Source: Bacteroidales bacterium
Lineage (GTDB): Bacteria; Bacteroidota; Bacteroidia; Bacteroidales; F082
Length of the DNA: 64,000 bases
NCBI GenBank assembly: GCA_021647205.1
Contig: JAKIVD010000001.1
Span: 62,001 to 126,000 of the forward strand
Reading direction: 5' to 3'
In this document: positions 54,212 to 62,514 of the stretch, piece by piece
Layout: every line of letters starts with the position of its first letter
Numbering within the stretch: position 1 is the first letter of the stretch
Notes under the pieces: generated by a model
The model's database searches: none
What the model was told of the DNA's origin: nothing
The model's input: the letters and a program-made list of their open reading frames with translations, nothing else
Program-made: the position numbers and the translations under genes

Positions 54212-55048
54212 ATGAGCAAAATACTGGAAAAGGAGTTTTTTTCTGAAAACGTAGTCAAACTTGTTTTGGATGCTCCTGAAATTGCCCGCAGCCGTAAGCC
54301 GGGGCATTTTGTTATTATTAAAATCGACAAAAGGGGTGAGCGGATTCCGCTGACCATTGCCTCCTCCGATCCCGAAAAAGGAACCCTCACACTCGTGGTA
54401 CAAAAAGTAGGGGTTACTTCGGCAAAGCTGGCCGCCATGCAGGTAGGCGACGAAATTATGGATGTGGTGGGCCCGCTGGGAAAAGCAACCCACATCGAAA
54501 AGGTCGGGACTGTGCTGTGCGCCGGCGGAGGCGTTGGCGTGGCGCCGCTGCTTCCCATTGTGGAAGGGTTTAAAAAAGCAGGCAACCGCGTGATTACGGT
54601 ACTGGCTGCGAGGAATAAAGACCTGGTCATCCTCGAAGAACAAATGCGCGAGTTTTCTGACGAAGTCATTGTCATGACAGACGATGGTTCTTCCGGGAAA
54701 AAAGGCCTCGTTACTGCCGGGATGGAAGAAGTGATCCAACGCGAAAAAGTTGACCTTTCCGTTGTGATTGGCCCGGCCATCATGATGAAATTTGCCGCCC
54801 TGACGACCAAAAAATACAACATCGAAACTTATGCCAGCCTCAACACCATTATGGTTGATGGAACAGGCATGTGTGGTGCCTGCAGGGTCAGCGTTGGCGG
54901 AAAAACAAAATTTGTTTGTGTTGACGGTCCAGAATTCAATGCACACCAGGTTGACTTTGACCAGATGATGTCGCGCCTGGGTGCTTACAAAGACCAGGAG
55001 ATTGAAGCCTACGAAAAATATTTACAAACTGTTGAGATTGACGGATAA
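54212..55048 (+). CDS. NfnA/SudB-type FAD/NAD-binding subunit (2Fe-2S)
   Basis: A 278-residue protein of the ferredoxin-NADP reductase-like family: FAD site in GERIPLTIASSD, nucleotide site in LCAGGGVGVAPLLPI, and a C-terminal 2Fe-2S site with cysteines in GMCGACRV and FVCVDGPEFNAH. This is the small subunit of NADH-dependent ferredoxin:NADP oxidoreductase (Nfn) or sulfide dehydrogenase, close in build to PyrK. It pairs with the next gene, whose start codon overlaps its stop (TAATG). Cytoplasmic. The Nfn reading is favoured over PyrK because of that partner. Confidence 0.88.
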   Translation: MSKILEKEFFSENVVKLVLDAPEIARSRKPGHFVIIKIDKRGERIPLTIASSDPEKGTLTLVVQKVGVTSAKLAAMQVGDEIMDVVGPLGKATHIEKVGTVLCAGGGVGVAPLLPIVEGFKKAGNRVITVLAARNKDLVILEEQMREFSDEVIVMTDDGSSGKKGLVTAGMEEVIQREKVDLSVVIGPAIMMKFAALTTKKYNIETYASLNTIMVDGTGMCGACRVSVGGKTKFVCVDGPEFNAHQVDFDQMMSRLGAYKDQEIEAYEKYLQTVEIDG

Positions 55049-56535
55049 TGGAAAATATACTCGAATATTTGAAAGCCGAGAGAAGTCAGGAGTGGCGCAC
55101 TGAAATCAGAAAGAGCATGAAGGCGAAGGACCGCATGGCGAAAGTTCGTACCGAAATGCCCGAAGAAGACCCGAACATCAGGAACACCAGTAATATCGAG
55201 GTCAACTCAGGCCTGACTGCAGAACAGGCTGTCCTCGAAGCACAGCGCTGTATCGACTGCCCGAGCCCGACCTGTATCACGGGATGCCCTGTTGGGATCA
55301 ACATTCCAAAGTTCATCAAGAAAATTGAAACGGAAGACTTTTTGGGTGCCGCCGAAGTGCTGAAAGACACCAATGGCCTGCCGGCAGTTTGCGGCCGCGT
55401 TTGCCCACAGGAAAAACAGTGTGAAGCCCAGTGTTTCTACACCATCAAAATGGACAAGCCACCGGTCGCCATCGGCTACCTTGAGCGCTTTGCAGCCGAC
55501 TTTGAAAGGGACAGCGGTCAAATGGCCATCCCCGACACGGACGAGTTCAACAACATTAAACTGGCCGTTATCGGCTCCGGGCCCGCCGGATTGGCTGCTG
55601 CAGGCGACCTCGCCAAATTTGGTTACGATGTTACAGTTTTTGAAGCCCTCCACGAAATTGGCGGCGTCCTGAAATACGGTATCCCCGAATTCAGGCTGCC
55701 CAACGAGGTAGTTGATGTAGAAATTGAAAGCCTCCGCAAAATGGGTGTTAAATTCAGGACCAACTTTATTGTTGGAAAGACCGCTTCTTTCGAGGATTTG
55801 AAAGAAGAGGGTTACCAGGCCTTTTTCGTGGGAAGTGGTGCCGGATTGCCCCGTTTCATGAACATTCCGGGAGAAAACTTCAACGGTATTTTCTCCTCTA
55901 ACGAATACCTCACCCGCGTCAACCTGATGAATGCCGCCAATCCCGATTTTGACACACCCGTCATCAGCGGAAACCTCGTAGCAGTTATTGGCGGCGGGAA
56001 CACAGCCATGGACTCGGTGCGTACCGCCAAACGGCTTGGCGCCGAAAGGTCGATGATCATTTACCGCCGTTCGGAAGAAGAAATGCCCGCACGGGTTGAG
56101 GAAGTCAAACATGCCAAAGAAGAAGGTATCGAGTTTATGAACCTCCACAATCCGCTGGAATATTTTGCGGACGAAAAAGGACGCGTGAACAAAATGAAAG
56201 TCCAGAAAATGGAATTGGGCGCGCCTGATGCTTCGGGCCGACGCAGACCAATCCCAATCGAAGGCTCCGAGTTTATGATTGATGTGGACACGGTCGTTGT
56301 GAGTGTCGGCGTTTCACCAAACCCGCTCATCCCTGCCAGTTTGCCCAATTTAAAAGTAACCGACTGGGGCACCATCGTGGTGGACAAAGAAACCATGCAG
56401 TCGTCCATTCCCGAACTGTTTGCCGGTGGCGACATCGTCAGGGGCGGTGCCACGGTAATCCTTGCCATGGGCGATGGCCGAAAAGCAGCTGCCGGGATGC
56501 ACCAGTACATCATGGAAAAAATAAAAGCAAATTAG
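55048..56535 (+). CDS. gltA: NfnB/GltD-like NADPH-binding flavoprotein subunit
   Basis: A 495-residue protein with an N-terminal domain holding two cysteine sets for 4Fe-4S clusters (CIDCPSPTCITGCPVGINIP and CGRVCPQEKQCEAQC), an FAD site (AVIGSGPAGLAAAGDLAK) and an NADPH site (VAVIGGGNTAMDSVRTAKRLGA), ending GGATVILAMGDGRKAAAGMHQY. It belongs to the glutamate synthase small subunit family often annotated gltA/NADPH-dependent. With the preceding gene it should form an Nfn-type complex exchanging electrons between NADH, NADPH and ferredoxin. No glutamate synthase large subunit is adjacent, which argues against a role in ammonia assimilation. Confidence 0.9.
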   Translation: MENILEYLKAERSQEWRTEIRKSMKAKDRMAKVRTEMPEEDPNIRNTSNIEVNSGLTAEQAVLEAQRCIDCPSPTCITGCPVGINIPKFIKKIETEDFLGAAEVLKDTNGLPAVCGRVCPQEKQCEAQCFYTIKMDKPPVAIGYLERFAADFERDSGQMAIPDTDEFNNIKLAVIGSGPAGLAAAGDLAKFGYDVTVFEALHEIGGVLKYGIPEFRLPNEVVDVEIESLRKMGVKFRTNFIVGKTASFEDLKEEGYQAFFVGSGAGLPRFMNIPGENFNGIFSSNEYLTRVNLMNAANPDFDTPVISGNLVAVIGGGNTAMDSVRTAKRLGAERSMIIYRRSEEEMPARVEEVKHAKEEGIEFMNLHNPLEYFADEKGRVNKMKVQKMELGAPDASGRRRPIPIEGSEFMIDVDTVVVSVGVSPNPLIPASLPNLKVTDWGTIVVDKETMQSSIPELFAGGDIVRGGATVILAMGDGRKAAAGMHQYIMEKIKAN

Positions 56536-56589
56536 TGTCATTCCTTCAGGTTCAACCAGAAAAACATATTCATAAAAACAATTATTAAG

Positions 56590-57588
56590 ATGGCAGATTT
56601 AACCACAAAATACCTCGGACTTACCTTAGCCAACCCCATTATCGTGGGCAGCTCAGGGCTGACCGATTCATTGAGCAAAATCGTGGAACTTGAAAAAAAC
56701 GGTGCCGGTGCGGTCGTGCTAAAGTCACTGTTCGAGGAACAGATTATGCTTGAGGCTGACCACCGCCTGAAAAAGGCTGAAGCCGATGGCATGCTTTATT
56801 CCGATTATTCTGAGACACTCGACTATATTGATGTTTTTATCAAAGAAAAGGAGCTCAGCAGTTACCTCCAATTAATACATGATGCAAAAAGCAAGGTGCT
56901 CATGCCGGTGATTGCCAGTGTAAACTGTATCAGCACAATGGAGTGGACTTCGTTTGCAAAGCAAATTGAAGAAGCCGGTGCCGATGCGCTGGAACTCAAC
57001 ATCTTTGTCATGCCTTTTGACCCCGACAAGGCCTGCTCCGACAATGAGTTGCGGTATTACGAAATCTTGAGGAAAGTAAAGAAAACGGTCAACATTCCGG
57101 TGGCGGTAAAAATCAGCCCCTATTTTTCAAATCTCGGTAAAGTCATCATCAACCTGGAAGAAAACGGAGCAAATGCGGTCGTGCTGTTCAACCGTTTTGC
57201 CAGCCCCGACATTGACATCGACAACCTCAAGGTTACGGCTGCCGAGGTATTCAGTACGCCCCAGGAGATTTCCAATTCGCTACGCTGGATTGCCATGATG
57301 GCCAAACGGACGAAAACCCAACTGGTTGCTTCAACAGGTATTCACGACGGCCCTGCAGTCATCAAGCAATTGCTGGCAGGGGCAACGGCTACCCAGGTTG
57401 TTTCAGCCATTTACAAGCATGGCCCTGAATACATTGTCGAATTGCTCGACTTTGTGAATAAGTGGATGGAAGGCAAAGCTTACAACTATATCGACCAGTT
57501 TCGCGGCAAGCTCAGCCAGGCAAGTACTGAACACCCAGATGTTTACGAGCGCATGCAGTTTATGCGCCATTTCAGCGATATTAAGTAA
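56590..57588 (+). CDS. Dihydroorotate dehydrogenase-like flavoprotein (not a standard PyrD)
   Basis: A 332-residue TIM-barrel protein opening YLGLTLANPIIVGSSGLTDS and closing with a phosphate/FMN region (TQLVASTGIHDGPAVIKQLLAGATATQVVSAIY). It resembles DHODH class 1, but the catalytic segment that normally reads N-x-SCPN is LELNIFVMPFDP, lacking the Cys or Ser base. It probably is not a pyrimidine enzyme. It lies 54 bases after the NfnB-like gene on the same strand; the PyrK-like NfnA protein suggests a three-protein electron-transfer complex. The substrate is unknown. Confidence 0.83.
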   Translation: MADLTTKYLGLTLANPIIVGSSGLTDSLSKIVELEKNGAGAVVLKSLFEEQIMLEADHRLKKAEADGMLYSDYSETLDYIDVFIKEKELSSYLQLIHDAKSKVLMPVIASVNCISTMEWTSFAKQIEEAGADALELNIFVMPFDPDKACSDNELRYYEILRKVKKTVNIPVAVKISPYFSNLGKVIINLEENGANAVVLFNRFASPDIDIDNLKVTAAEVFSTPQEISNSLRWIAMMAKRTKTQLVASTGIHDGPAVIKQLLAGATATQVVSAIYKHGPEYIVELLDFVNKWMEGKAYNYIDQFRGKLSQASTEHPDVYERMQFMRHFSDIK

Positions 57589-57624
57589 CGAATTACCCCT
57601 CCCACCCCATCGGAAAGCTTTATT

Positions 57625-57715
57625 CCCGGCGGGTTGAAGAAATTGGGGTTTCTGCCTTTTCAACCTGCTAAGAGCAGGGCCACTTAGCGGGTCTTTTTCC
57701 TCCTAACCCGCCGGG
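57625..57715. repeat. REP-type palindrome cluster (nested)
   Basis: An outer inverted pair CCCGGCGGGTT/AACCCGCCGGG (57625-57635, 57705-57715) encloses CCTGCTAAG/CTTAGCGGG (57664-57672, 57683-57691). The inner core and the following TAGTTTTATTCTCA recur next to the tyrosine transposase gene at 61.5-62.5 kb. The cluster fills much of the 240-base spacer before the M3 peptidase. Confidence 0.8.
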
Positions 57716-57787
57716 TAGTTTTATTCTCAACAGCTTGAAAAGCCTTGCCATTTCAGTTTTTTCTCATCGGTAGTTTCCCCAATTGCT

Positions 57788-57795
57788 TAATTTTG
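57788..57795 (+). promoter_or_regulatory. -7 box TAATTTTG upstream of the M3 peptidase gene
   Basis: Consensus octamer 34 bases before the ATG at 57829; it lies inside the longer reading frame that begins at 57745, supporting the shorter start. Confidence 0.55.
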
Positions 57796-57828
57796 CACCC
57801 ATTGATTTTATCAAAACCAACAATACAA

Positions 57829-59943
57829 ATGAATAAAATAGCTGTCGGATTAGTAATCTTTATCATATTCAATATGGGTTGCCAAAACCAAAAGAAAACA
57901 GAAAGAAGAAACAATCCTTTGCTTAGCGAATGGAATACGCCTTATGGTATACCCCCTTTCAGCCTGGTTGAAACCAGTGACTATCTCCCGGCCTTTAAAA
58001 CGGCAATGGAAAATCACAAGCGGGAAATTGATGCCATCCTGAATAATCCGGAGCCGCCTTCGTTTGAAAATACGATTGTTGCCCTCGACCAAAGTGGTGA
58101 ATTGCTGACCCGTGTGGACAACCTGTTCTCGAACCTCAATTCGGCCAACACCAACCCCGAAATGCAGCAACTGGCCAAAGAAGTTTCCCCTTTACTTTCG
58201 GCACATTACGACGAAATCCAATTGAATGAAGATTTGTTTCAAAAGGTAAAAACGGTTTACGGTCAGCAGGAATCACTCGGCCTAAATACCGAGGATTCCA
58301 TGCTGCTGGCCAAAACCTATGAGCGTTTTGTGCGGGGAGGTGCCAATCTTCCGGAAGATAAAAAAGAGGAATTCAAAAAAATCAACAAAGAACTCGGACT
58401 GCTTTCACTTGCCTTTCGCGAAAACCAATTGGCCGAAACCAACGATTTCAAACTTATCATCGAAGATGAAGCTGATTTGTCGGGATTGCCGGAGGGTGTC
58501 ATTGCAGCCGCTGCCGAAACTGCCGATGCGGACGGCCTTACGGGAAAATGGGTGTTTACCCTGCAAAAACCAAGCCTCATTCCTTTTATCACTTATTCTG
58601 ACAGACGCAATTTGCGCGAGCAACTGTTCAAAGGTTACATCATGCGGGGGAATAACAACAATGAACACGACAACAAAGCCATCGTTAACCAAATGGTAAA
58701 CCTGCGACTCGACCGGGCCAGACTGCTGGGATACGAAAGTCATGCGGCCTACATCCTTGATGACAACATGGCCAAAACACCGGAGAAAGTGTACGATTTA
58801 ATCGGTAGCCTGATGGAAGCAGCCCTGCCGGTTGCCAAAGCAGAAGCCATCGAATTGCAAAAGATGATTGATGCAGAAGGCGGTAATTTTCAACTGCAAC
58901 CTTGGGACTGGTGGTTTTATGCCGAGAAACTGAAAAAACAAAAATATGCGTTTGACGATGAAGCCCTGCGTCCTTATTTTCAACTGGAAAATGTAAAACA
59001 GGGTGCCTTTGATGTGGCGGGCAAATTGTATGGTTTGAAATTTATTCCAAGAAACGATATCCCGGTTTATCACCCCGATGCCATGGCCTACGAAGTGCGA
59101 AATGCAGATGGCAGCACACAGGGCATTTTGCTTATGGATTTCTTCCCGCGGGAAAGCAAACGCAGTGGTGCCTGGATGACCAGTTTCAGGAAACAGTATA
59201 AAAAAGATGGCGAAAATGTAATTCCGCTTATCACAGTAGTTTGCAATTTTAGCAAGCCAACGGGTGGCAAACCCGCTTTGCTCAGCTTCGAAGAAGCTTC
59301 CACATTATTCCATGAATTCGGGCATGCCTTGCATGGCTTGTTGAGCGATTGTAATTACGTAACCCTTTCGGGAACTTCCGTGGCCCGCGATTTTGTGGAA
59401 CTGCCTTCGCAGGTGATGGAAAACTGGGCTGCCGAACCGGAAGTGCTGGCCATGTATGCCAAACATTACCAAAGCGGTGAAACCATTCCTGACGAACTCG
59501 TCCAAAAAATGAAAAATGCCGGACATTTTAACCAGGGATTTACTACTGTTGAGTTTATGTCGGCGGCTTTGCTCGATATGGACTGGCACACCATCACCGA
59601 AAATCAGGACTTTGATGTGATGGCATTTGAAAACAAATCGCTGGAAAATATGCACATGATTCCGCAGATTGTTGTCCGTTACCGCAGCCCCTATTTTGCA
59701 CACATTTTCGCCGGTGGTTATTCGGCCGGTTACTACAGTTACGCCTGGGCTGAGGTGCTGGACGCCGATGCTTTTGAGGCTTTCAAGGAGCACGGCATTT
59801 TTGACAAAGCCACTGCCGATGCTTTCCGTGAAAATGTACTTTCCAAAGGAGGGACTGACGACCCGATGAAGTTGTATGTACAGTTCCGTGGCAAGGAACC
59901 GACGATAGATGCCATGCTGGAACGTAAAGGATTAAAAGAATAG
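57829..59943 (+). CDS. M3-family zinc oligopeptidase (Dcp-like) lipoprotein
   Basis: A 704-residue thimet-type metallopeptidase with the zinc motif HEFGH (His495, Glu496, His499) in TLFHEFGHALHGLLSDCNY and the downstream Glu and GFTTVEFMSAALLDMDWH region. The layout, with PEPPSFENTIVALDQSGELL near the N-terminus and a YSAGYYSYAWAEVLDADAFEAF end, matches peptidyl-dipeptidase Dcp. It removes dipeptides from, or cuts, short peptides. A lipoprotein signal (IFNMGC, Cys17) puts it in the periplasm, as commonly found in Bacteroidota. Confidence 0.94.
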   Translation: MNKIAVGLVIFIIFNMGCQNQKKTERRNNPLLSEWNTPYGIPPFSLVETSDYLPAFKTAMENHKREIDAILNNPEPPSFENTIVALDQSGELLTRVDNLFSNLNSANTNPEMQQLAKEVSPLLSAHYDEIQLNEDLFQKVKTVYGQQESLGLNTEDSMLLAKTYERFVRGGANLPEDKKEEFKKINKELGLLSLAFRENQLAETNDFKLIIEDEADLSGLPEGVIAAAAETADADGLTGKWVFTLQKPSLIPFITYSDRRNLREQLFKGYIMRGNNNNEHDNKAIVNQMVNLRLDRARLLGYESHAAYILDDNMAKTPEKVYDLIGSLMEAALPVAKAEAIELQKMIDAEGGNFQLQPWDWWFYAEKLKKQKYAFDDEALRPYFQLENVKQGAFDVAGKLYGLKFIPRNDIPVYHPDAMAYEVRNADGSTQGILLMDFFPRESKRSGAWMTSFRKQYKKDGENVIPLITVVCNFSKPTGGKPALLSFEEASTLFHEFGHALHGLLSDCNYVTLSGTSVARDFVELPSQVMENWAAEPEVLAMYAKHYQSGETIPDELVQKMKNAGHFNQGFTTVEFMSAALLDMDWHTITENQDFDVMAFENKSLENMHMIPQIVVRYRSPYFAHIFAGGYSAGYYSYAWAEVLDADAFEAFKEHGIFDKATADAFRENVLSKGGTDDPMKLYVQFRGKEPTIDAMLERKGLKE

Positions 59944-59992
59944 TTTAGATAAATAGCAATAAATATTAACAGAAACTAAAACAAAAAGTGAT

Positions 59993-60754
59993 ATGAAAGT
60001 TAAAGCAAAAGTATTCCTGATAATGTGGGCGGCCTTGCTGCTTACAATGGTCGCATGCGATTCGGGAACGGAAAAAAACAGCAAAAATTACCTTCTCGAC
60101 AACCCGAAGTTGCGGGAAGTGGAAGTAACAGAAATTGTGCAGACAAGTTCCTACACTTACCTGAAACTGAAAGAAGAAAACGCAGTTTACTGGGGCGCCG
60201 TCCCACTTACAACTGACATAAAAGAAGGCGAGACCTATTATTTTGACAGTTTTCTGGAGATGAATGATTTCCCCAGCAAGGAGTTGAACAAGACTTTTGA
60301 GAGCATCTATTTCATCGATCTTATCAGTGATAAACCCTTTCCCAGTGCAAAAAAAGTACGGCAACAAAAGCAGGGAAGCCAAATGGGAAATCAGATGGGG
60401 ACAGCAAAGGTCGGACAGCAGGAAGTGCAAGCCGTGACACCTGCCCAAGGTGGAATTACTATTGGTGAATTGTATGCCAATAAAGAAAAATACAATGGGA
60501 AAACTGTGAAGATAAAAGGGAAGGTGGTCAAATACACCGAGGCGGTCATGAACAAAAACTGGGCACACATCCAGGATGGCAGCCACTCGGGCAACGACTT
60601 CGATTTAACGGTTACCACACTGGGCACAACCCATGTGGGTGATGTCGTAACCTTTGAAGGCAAAATCACCCTTAACAAAGATTTTGGTTACGGTTACAAT
60701 TATCCGGTCCTGATGGAAGATGCCACCATTCTCGCATCAGAACACGCGCATTAA
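59993..60754 (+). CDS. OB-fold-type lipoprotein, two domains
   Basis: A 253-residue protein with a lipoprotein signal (LLLTMVAC). Two beta-barrel-like halves are visible: the first with VEVTEIVQTSSYTYLKLKEENAVYWGAVP, the second after a Gln/Gly-rich linker (QGSQMGNQMGTAKVGQ) with LYANKEKYNGKTVKIKGKVVKYTEAVMNKNWAHIQDGS and HVGDVVTFEGKITLNKDFGYG. The second half fits the OB-fold pattern in which a conserved W-x-H-I-Q-D-G loop may bind nucleic acid or a small ligand. The partner is unknown. It follows the M3 peptidase by 49 bases and may share its transcript. Confidence 0.75.
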   Translation: MKVKAKVFLIMWAALLLTMVACDSGTEKNSKNYLLDNPKLREVEVTEIVQTSSYTYLKLKEENAVYWGAVPLTTDIKEGETYYFDSFLEMNDFPSKELNKTFESIYFIDLISDKPFPSAKKVRQQKQGSQMGNQMGTAKVGQQEVQAVTPAQGGITIGELYANKEKYNGKTVKIKGKVVKYTEAVMNKNWAHIQDGSHSGNDFDLTVTTLGTTHVGDVVTFEGKITLNKDFGYGYNYPVLMEDATILASEHAH

Positions 60755-60800
60755 AATAATTGTAATTTCAACTAAAGAGGACTTGAAAGCTTAAACCGTC

Positions 60801-60823
60801 TGACCGGATGACAAACCCGGTCA
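60801..60823. terminator. Hairpin TGACCGG/CCGGTCA
   Basis: Seven-base perfect arms (60801-60807 and 60817-60823) just before the stronger terminator. Without a T-run it is probably an auxiliary structure. Confidence 0.4.
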
Positions 60824-60836
60824 AACATAAATTTCT

Positions 60837-60871
60837 AAACCCATCGGGAATACGGCTGCCCGATGGGTTTT
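60837..60871. terminator. Bidirectional rho-independent terminator
   Basis: Twelve-base perfect arms AAACCCATCGGG/CCCGATGGGTTT with a ten-base loop, A-run on one side and T-run on the other. It sits between two convergent genes (OB-fold lipoprotein and thioesterase) and can end both transcripts. Confidence 0.9.
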
Positions 60872-60903
60872 GTCATTCCAGCTTTTATTTCCACCCCGTT
60901 CAG

Positions 60904-61431
60904 CTAACGATGGTTCATCTGTTCCTTGATTTTATGCAGGTAGTGCGAGGCATCGCCAAACTGCTCCACGGGAATGGTCACAAACAATCCTTCAGCGGAA
61001 GAATACACCGTTTCGCCGGTGTAGATTTTCCCTTGGGCACGAATCTTCCGTCCGTCAACAGCTTCTACCCAGGCTTCAACGGTAACCACGGAATTCACCG
61101 GCAGCATTTGAAAAAACTCAATCTCAATTTTTGCCGCAACCACGGTGTGACCCTGCACCCATGCCGAAAAGCCCATGGCTTCGTCTAAAACGGCAGCGAT
61201 ACTTCCACCGTGTGCATTGCCGGGAGGGCCTTGTGTGCCTTTTCCGAAAAATACTTTTCCGAAAAGCCGTTTGTCCTTTTCTCGTACAAAATACTTCACC
61301 GCAAAGCGGTCACTCGAGCGGTCACCAATTACAAAAGAAGGTTCTGCGCTGTACTCTTCAATTGAATCGAGGGCTGTCCAGCCGGGCTCACCAATTAATG
61401 TGGGTGGATTTGTTTTGGTTTGATGTGTCAT
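60904..61431 (-). CDS. PaaI-type hotdog-fold acyl-CoA thioesterase
   Basis: A 175-residue protein with the hotdog thioesterase signature PPGNAHGGSIAAVLDEAMGFSAW, whose Gly-His-Gly-Gly and Asp-Glu residues form the active site, followed by the central strand VAAKIEIEFFQMLPV and a C-terminal strand with AQGKIYTG and YSSAEGLFVTI. It hydrolyses some acyl-CoA. The HGG...E arrangement fits the PaaI/4HBT branch. No pathway genes adjoin it; the next gene to the right is a transposase. Confidence 0.85.
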   Translation of the reverse strand: MTHQTKTNPPTLIGEPGWTALDSIEEYSAEPSFVIGDRSSDRFAVKYFVREKDKRLFGKVFFGKGTQGPPGNAHGGSIAAVLDEAMGFSAWVQGHTVVAAKIEIEFFQMLPVNSVVTVEAWVEAVDGRKIRAQGKIYTGETVYSSAEGLFVTIPVEQFGDASHYLHKIKEQMNHR

Positions 61432-61463
61432 TTGTTTTATCTGTGTTGTTCAGCTTCTTGCTG

Positions 61464-61577
61464 AGTAGTTTTATTCTCAGCAGGTTGAAGGCACCTTATT
61501 CTTTTTTCAATCCGCTAAGTCCAGGGCGACTTAGCGGATTAATCAAACCTGCTAAGTGGCCTTGCACTTGGCAGGTT
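61464..61577. repeat. REP palindrome group downstream of the tyrosine transposase
   Basis: Three hairpins in a row: GCTGAG/CTCAGC (around 61464), AATCCGCTAAGT/ACTTAGCGGATT (61509-61520 with 61529-61540, perfect 12 bases, eight-base loop), and AACCTGCTAAGTG/CACTTGGCAGGTT (61546-61558 with 61565-61577, one mismatch). About 80 bases here are nearly repeated at 62333-62414 on the other side of the transposase gene. Confidence 0.9.
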
Positions 61578-61597
61578 GATTTACTTACAACTGTAAG

Positions 61598-62200
61598 TCA
61601 CTCAAGATAGTATTTTTCAGCCTCAGGCTTGATTCTATTCTCTTCATGAAATGTAACAAAATCTTCCAGTGAATCAAAGTAAGCAAGTACTTCTGTTTTA
61701 TCAATACTTGTTTTATTATCAGACAAAAAAGCATTGTATGAAGAATATTTCCAATCCACATAATTTGTTACCATCCCATGATGAATCGGATTACGATGTA
61801 TGTAATTGATTAAGGAAGTAAAATAATCACCGTCCTCAACAAGTATTCGTTTAAACGACTGAAGCAATAAGCGACCCTGCCTTTGATGTACTTTGTTAAA
61901 CGACTTGGAGTAACTGATAAAGAAATTTGTAAACTTTCTTAGTATCGATCTTTCATTTTCAATAGGTAACAGATTGCTGATTGTATTTCTTTCTTTGATA
62001 CCCAACAGCAAATGAAAATGGTTTGGCATTAAACAATAAGCATAAATATTTGAAATGGGAAGGATAAATCGTGTTAGTTTGTTAAGGAAATATTGATAAT
62101 CGTTTTCTGTTTTAAACATCAGTTCATTCCCAACAGTCTTGTTGTAAATATGATAAGTCTCACCGAATAACAACACCTCGGATTGATTTGCTTTTTCCAT
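61598..62200 (-). CDS. REP-associated tyrosine transposase (RAYT, Y1/IS200-like HUH)
   Basis: A 200-residue protein of the Y1 transposase fold. The HUH motif is in AYCLMPNHFHLLLGI, and the typical downstream LINYIHRNPIHHGMV is present; the N-terminal ETYHIYNKTVG is also usual. Such single-copy enzymes nick and rejoin single strands at palindromic REP elements. The start at 62200 (MEKANQSEV) is chosen; the longer frame to 62317 runs through a REP copy. The gene is distinctly A/T-rich compared with its neighbours. It is embedded between near-identical REP palindromes, which are its likely substrates. Confidence 0.9.
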   Translation of the reverse strand: MEKANQSEVLLFGETYHIYNKTVGNELMFKTENDYQYFLNKLTRFILPISNIYAYCLMPNHFHLLLGIKERNTISNLLPIENERSILRKFTNFFISYSKSFNKVHQRQGRLLLQSFKRILVEDGDYFTSLINYIHRNPIHHGMVTNYVDWKYSSYNAFLSDNKTSIDKTEVLAYFDSLEDFVTFHEENRIKPEAEKYYLE

Positions 62201-62241
62201 GTACAGTGGGAATTTAGACGTAAAGCTACGATTTTTTACCA

Positions 62242-62275
62242 AACCTGTTAAGTGGTCTTTTGCACTCAGCAGGTT
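62242..62275. repeat. REP palindrome upstream of the tyrosine transposase
   Basis: AACCTGTTAAGTG/CACTCAGCAGGTT, two mismatches that can pair as G-U. The same core as the copies at 61546 and 62379. The 314-base gap 62201-62514 contains only REP copies. Confidence 0.85.
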
Positions 62276-62341
62276 GAAAAATAGTAAATTGTTCATCACC
62301 AGTTTTGCACTCTGCATCTTGCAGGCTTCTTTTCTTTTTTC

Positions 62342-62412
62342 AATCCGCTAAGTCCAGGGCGACTTAGCGGATTTACCAAACCTGCTACGTGGTCTTTTGC
62401 ACTTAGCAGGTT
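62342..62412. repeat. REP palindrome pair, near-copy of 61509-61577
   Basis: AATCCGCTAAGT/ACTTAGCGGATT (62342-62353 with 62362-62373) has exactly the same 32 bases, including loop, as the copy at 61509. AACCTGCTACGTG/CACTTAGCAGGTT (62379-62391 with 62400-62412) follows. Confidence 0.9.
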
Positions 62413-62460
62413 GAGATTTTTACAGAAACTTTTATCTCAATAAGCTGAATACAATATTTC

Positions 62461-62492
62461 GACCCGCTAAGAGCAAGGCCACTTAGCGGGTC
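62461..62492. repeat. REP palindrome GACCCGCTAAG/CTTAGCGGGTC
   Basis: Perfect 11-base arms around a ten-base loop, 23 bases past the stop of the cysteate synthase gene (which reads toward it). Its loop and arms closely match the inner element at 57664. It could also protect or end the cysteate synthase transcript. Confidence 0.85.
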
Positions 62493-62514
62493 AGATTATG
62501 TTGTTTAAGAACTC

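Noticed and set aside
56590-57588. Annotation as pyrD (dihydroorotate dehydrogenase)
   Set aside because: The catalytic SCPN-type loop is replaced by IFVMPFDP and the context is an NfnAB operon, not pyrimidine genes.
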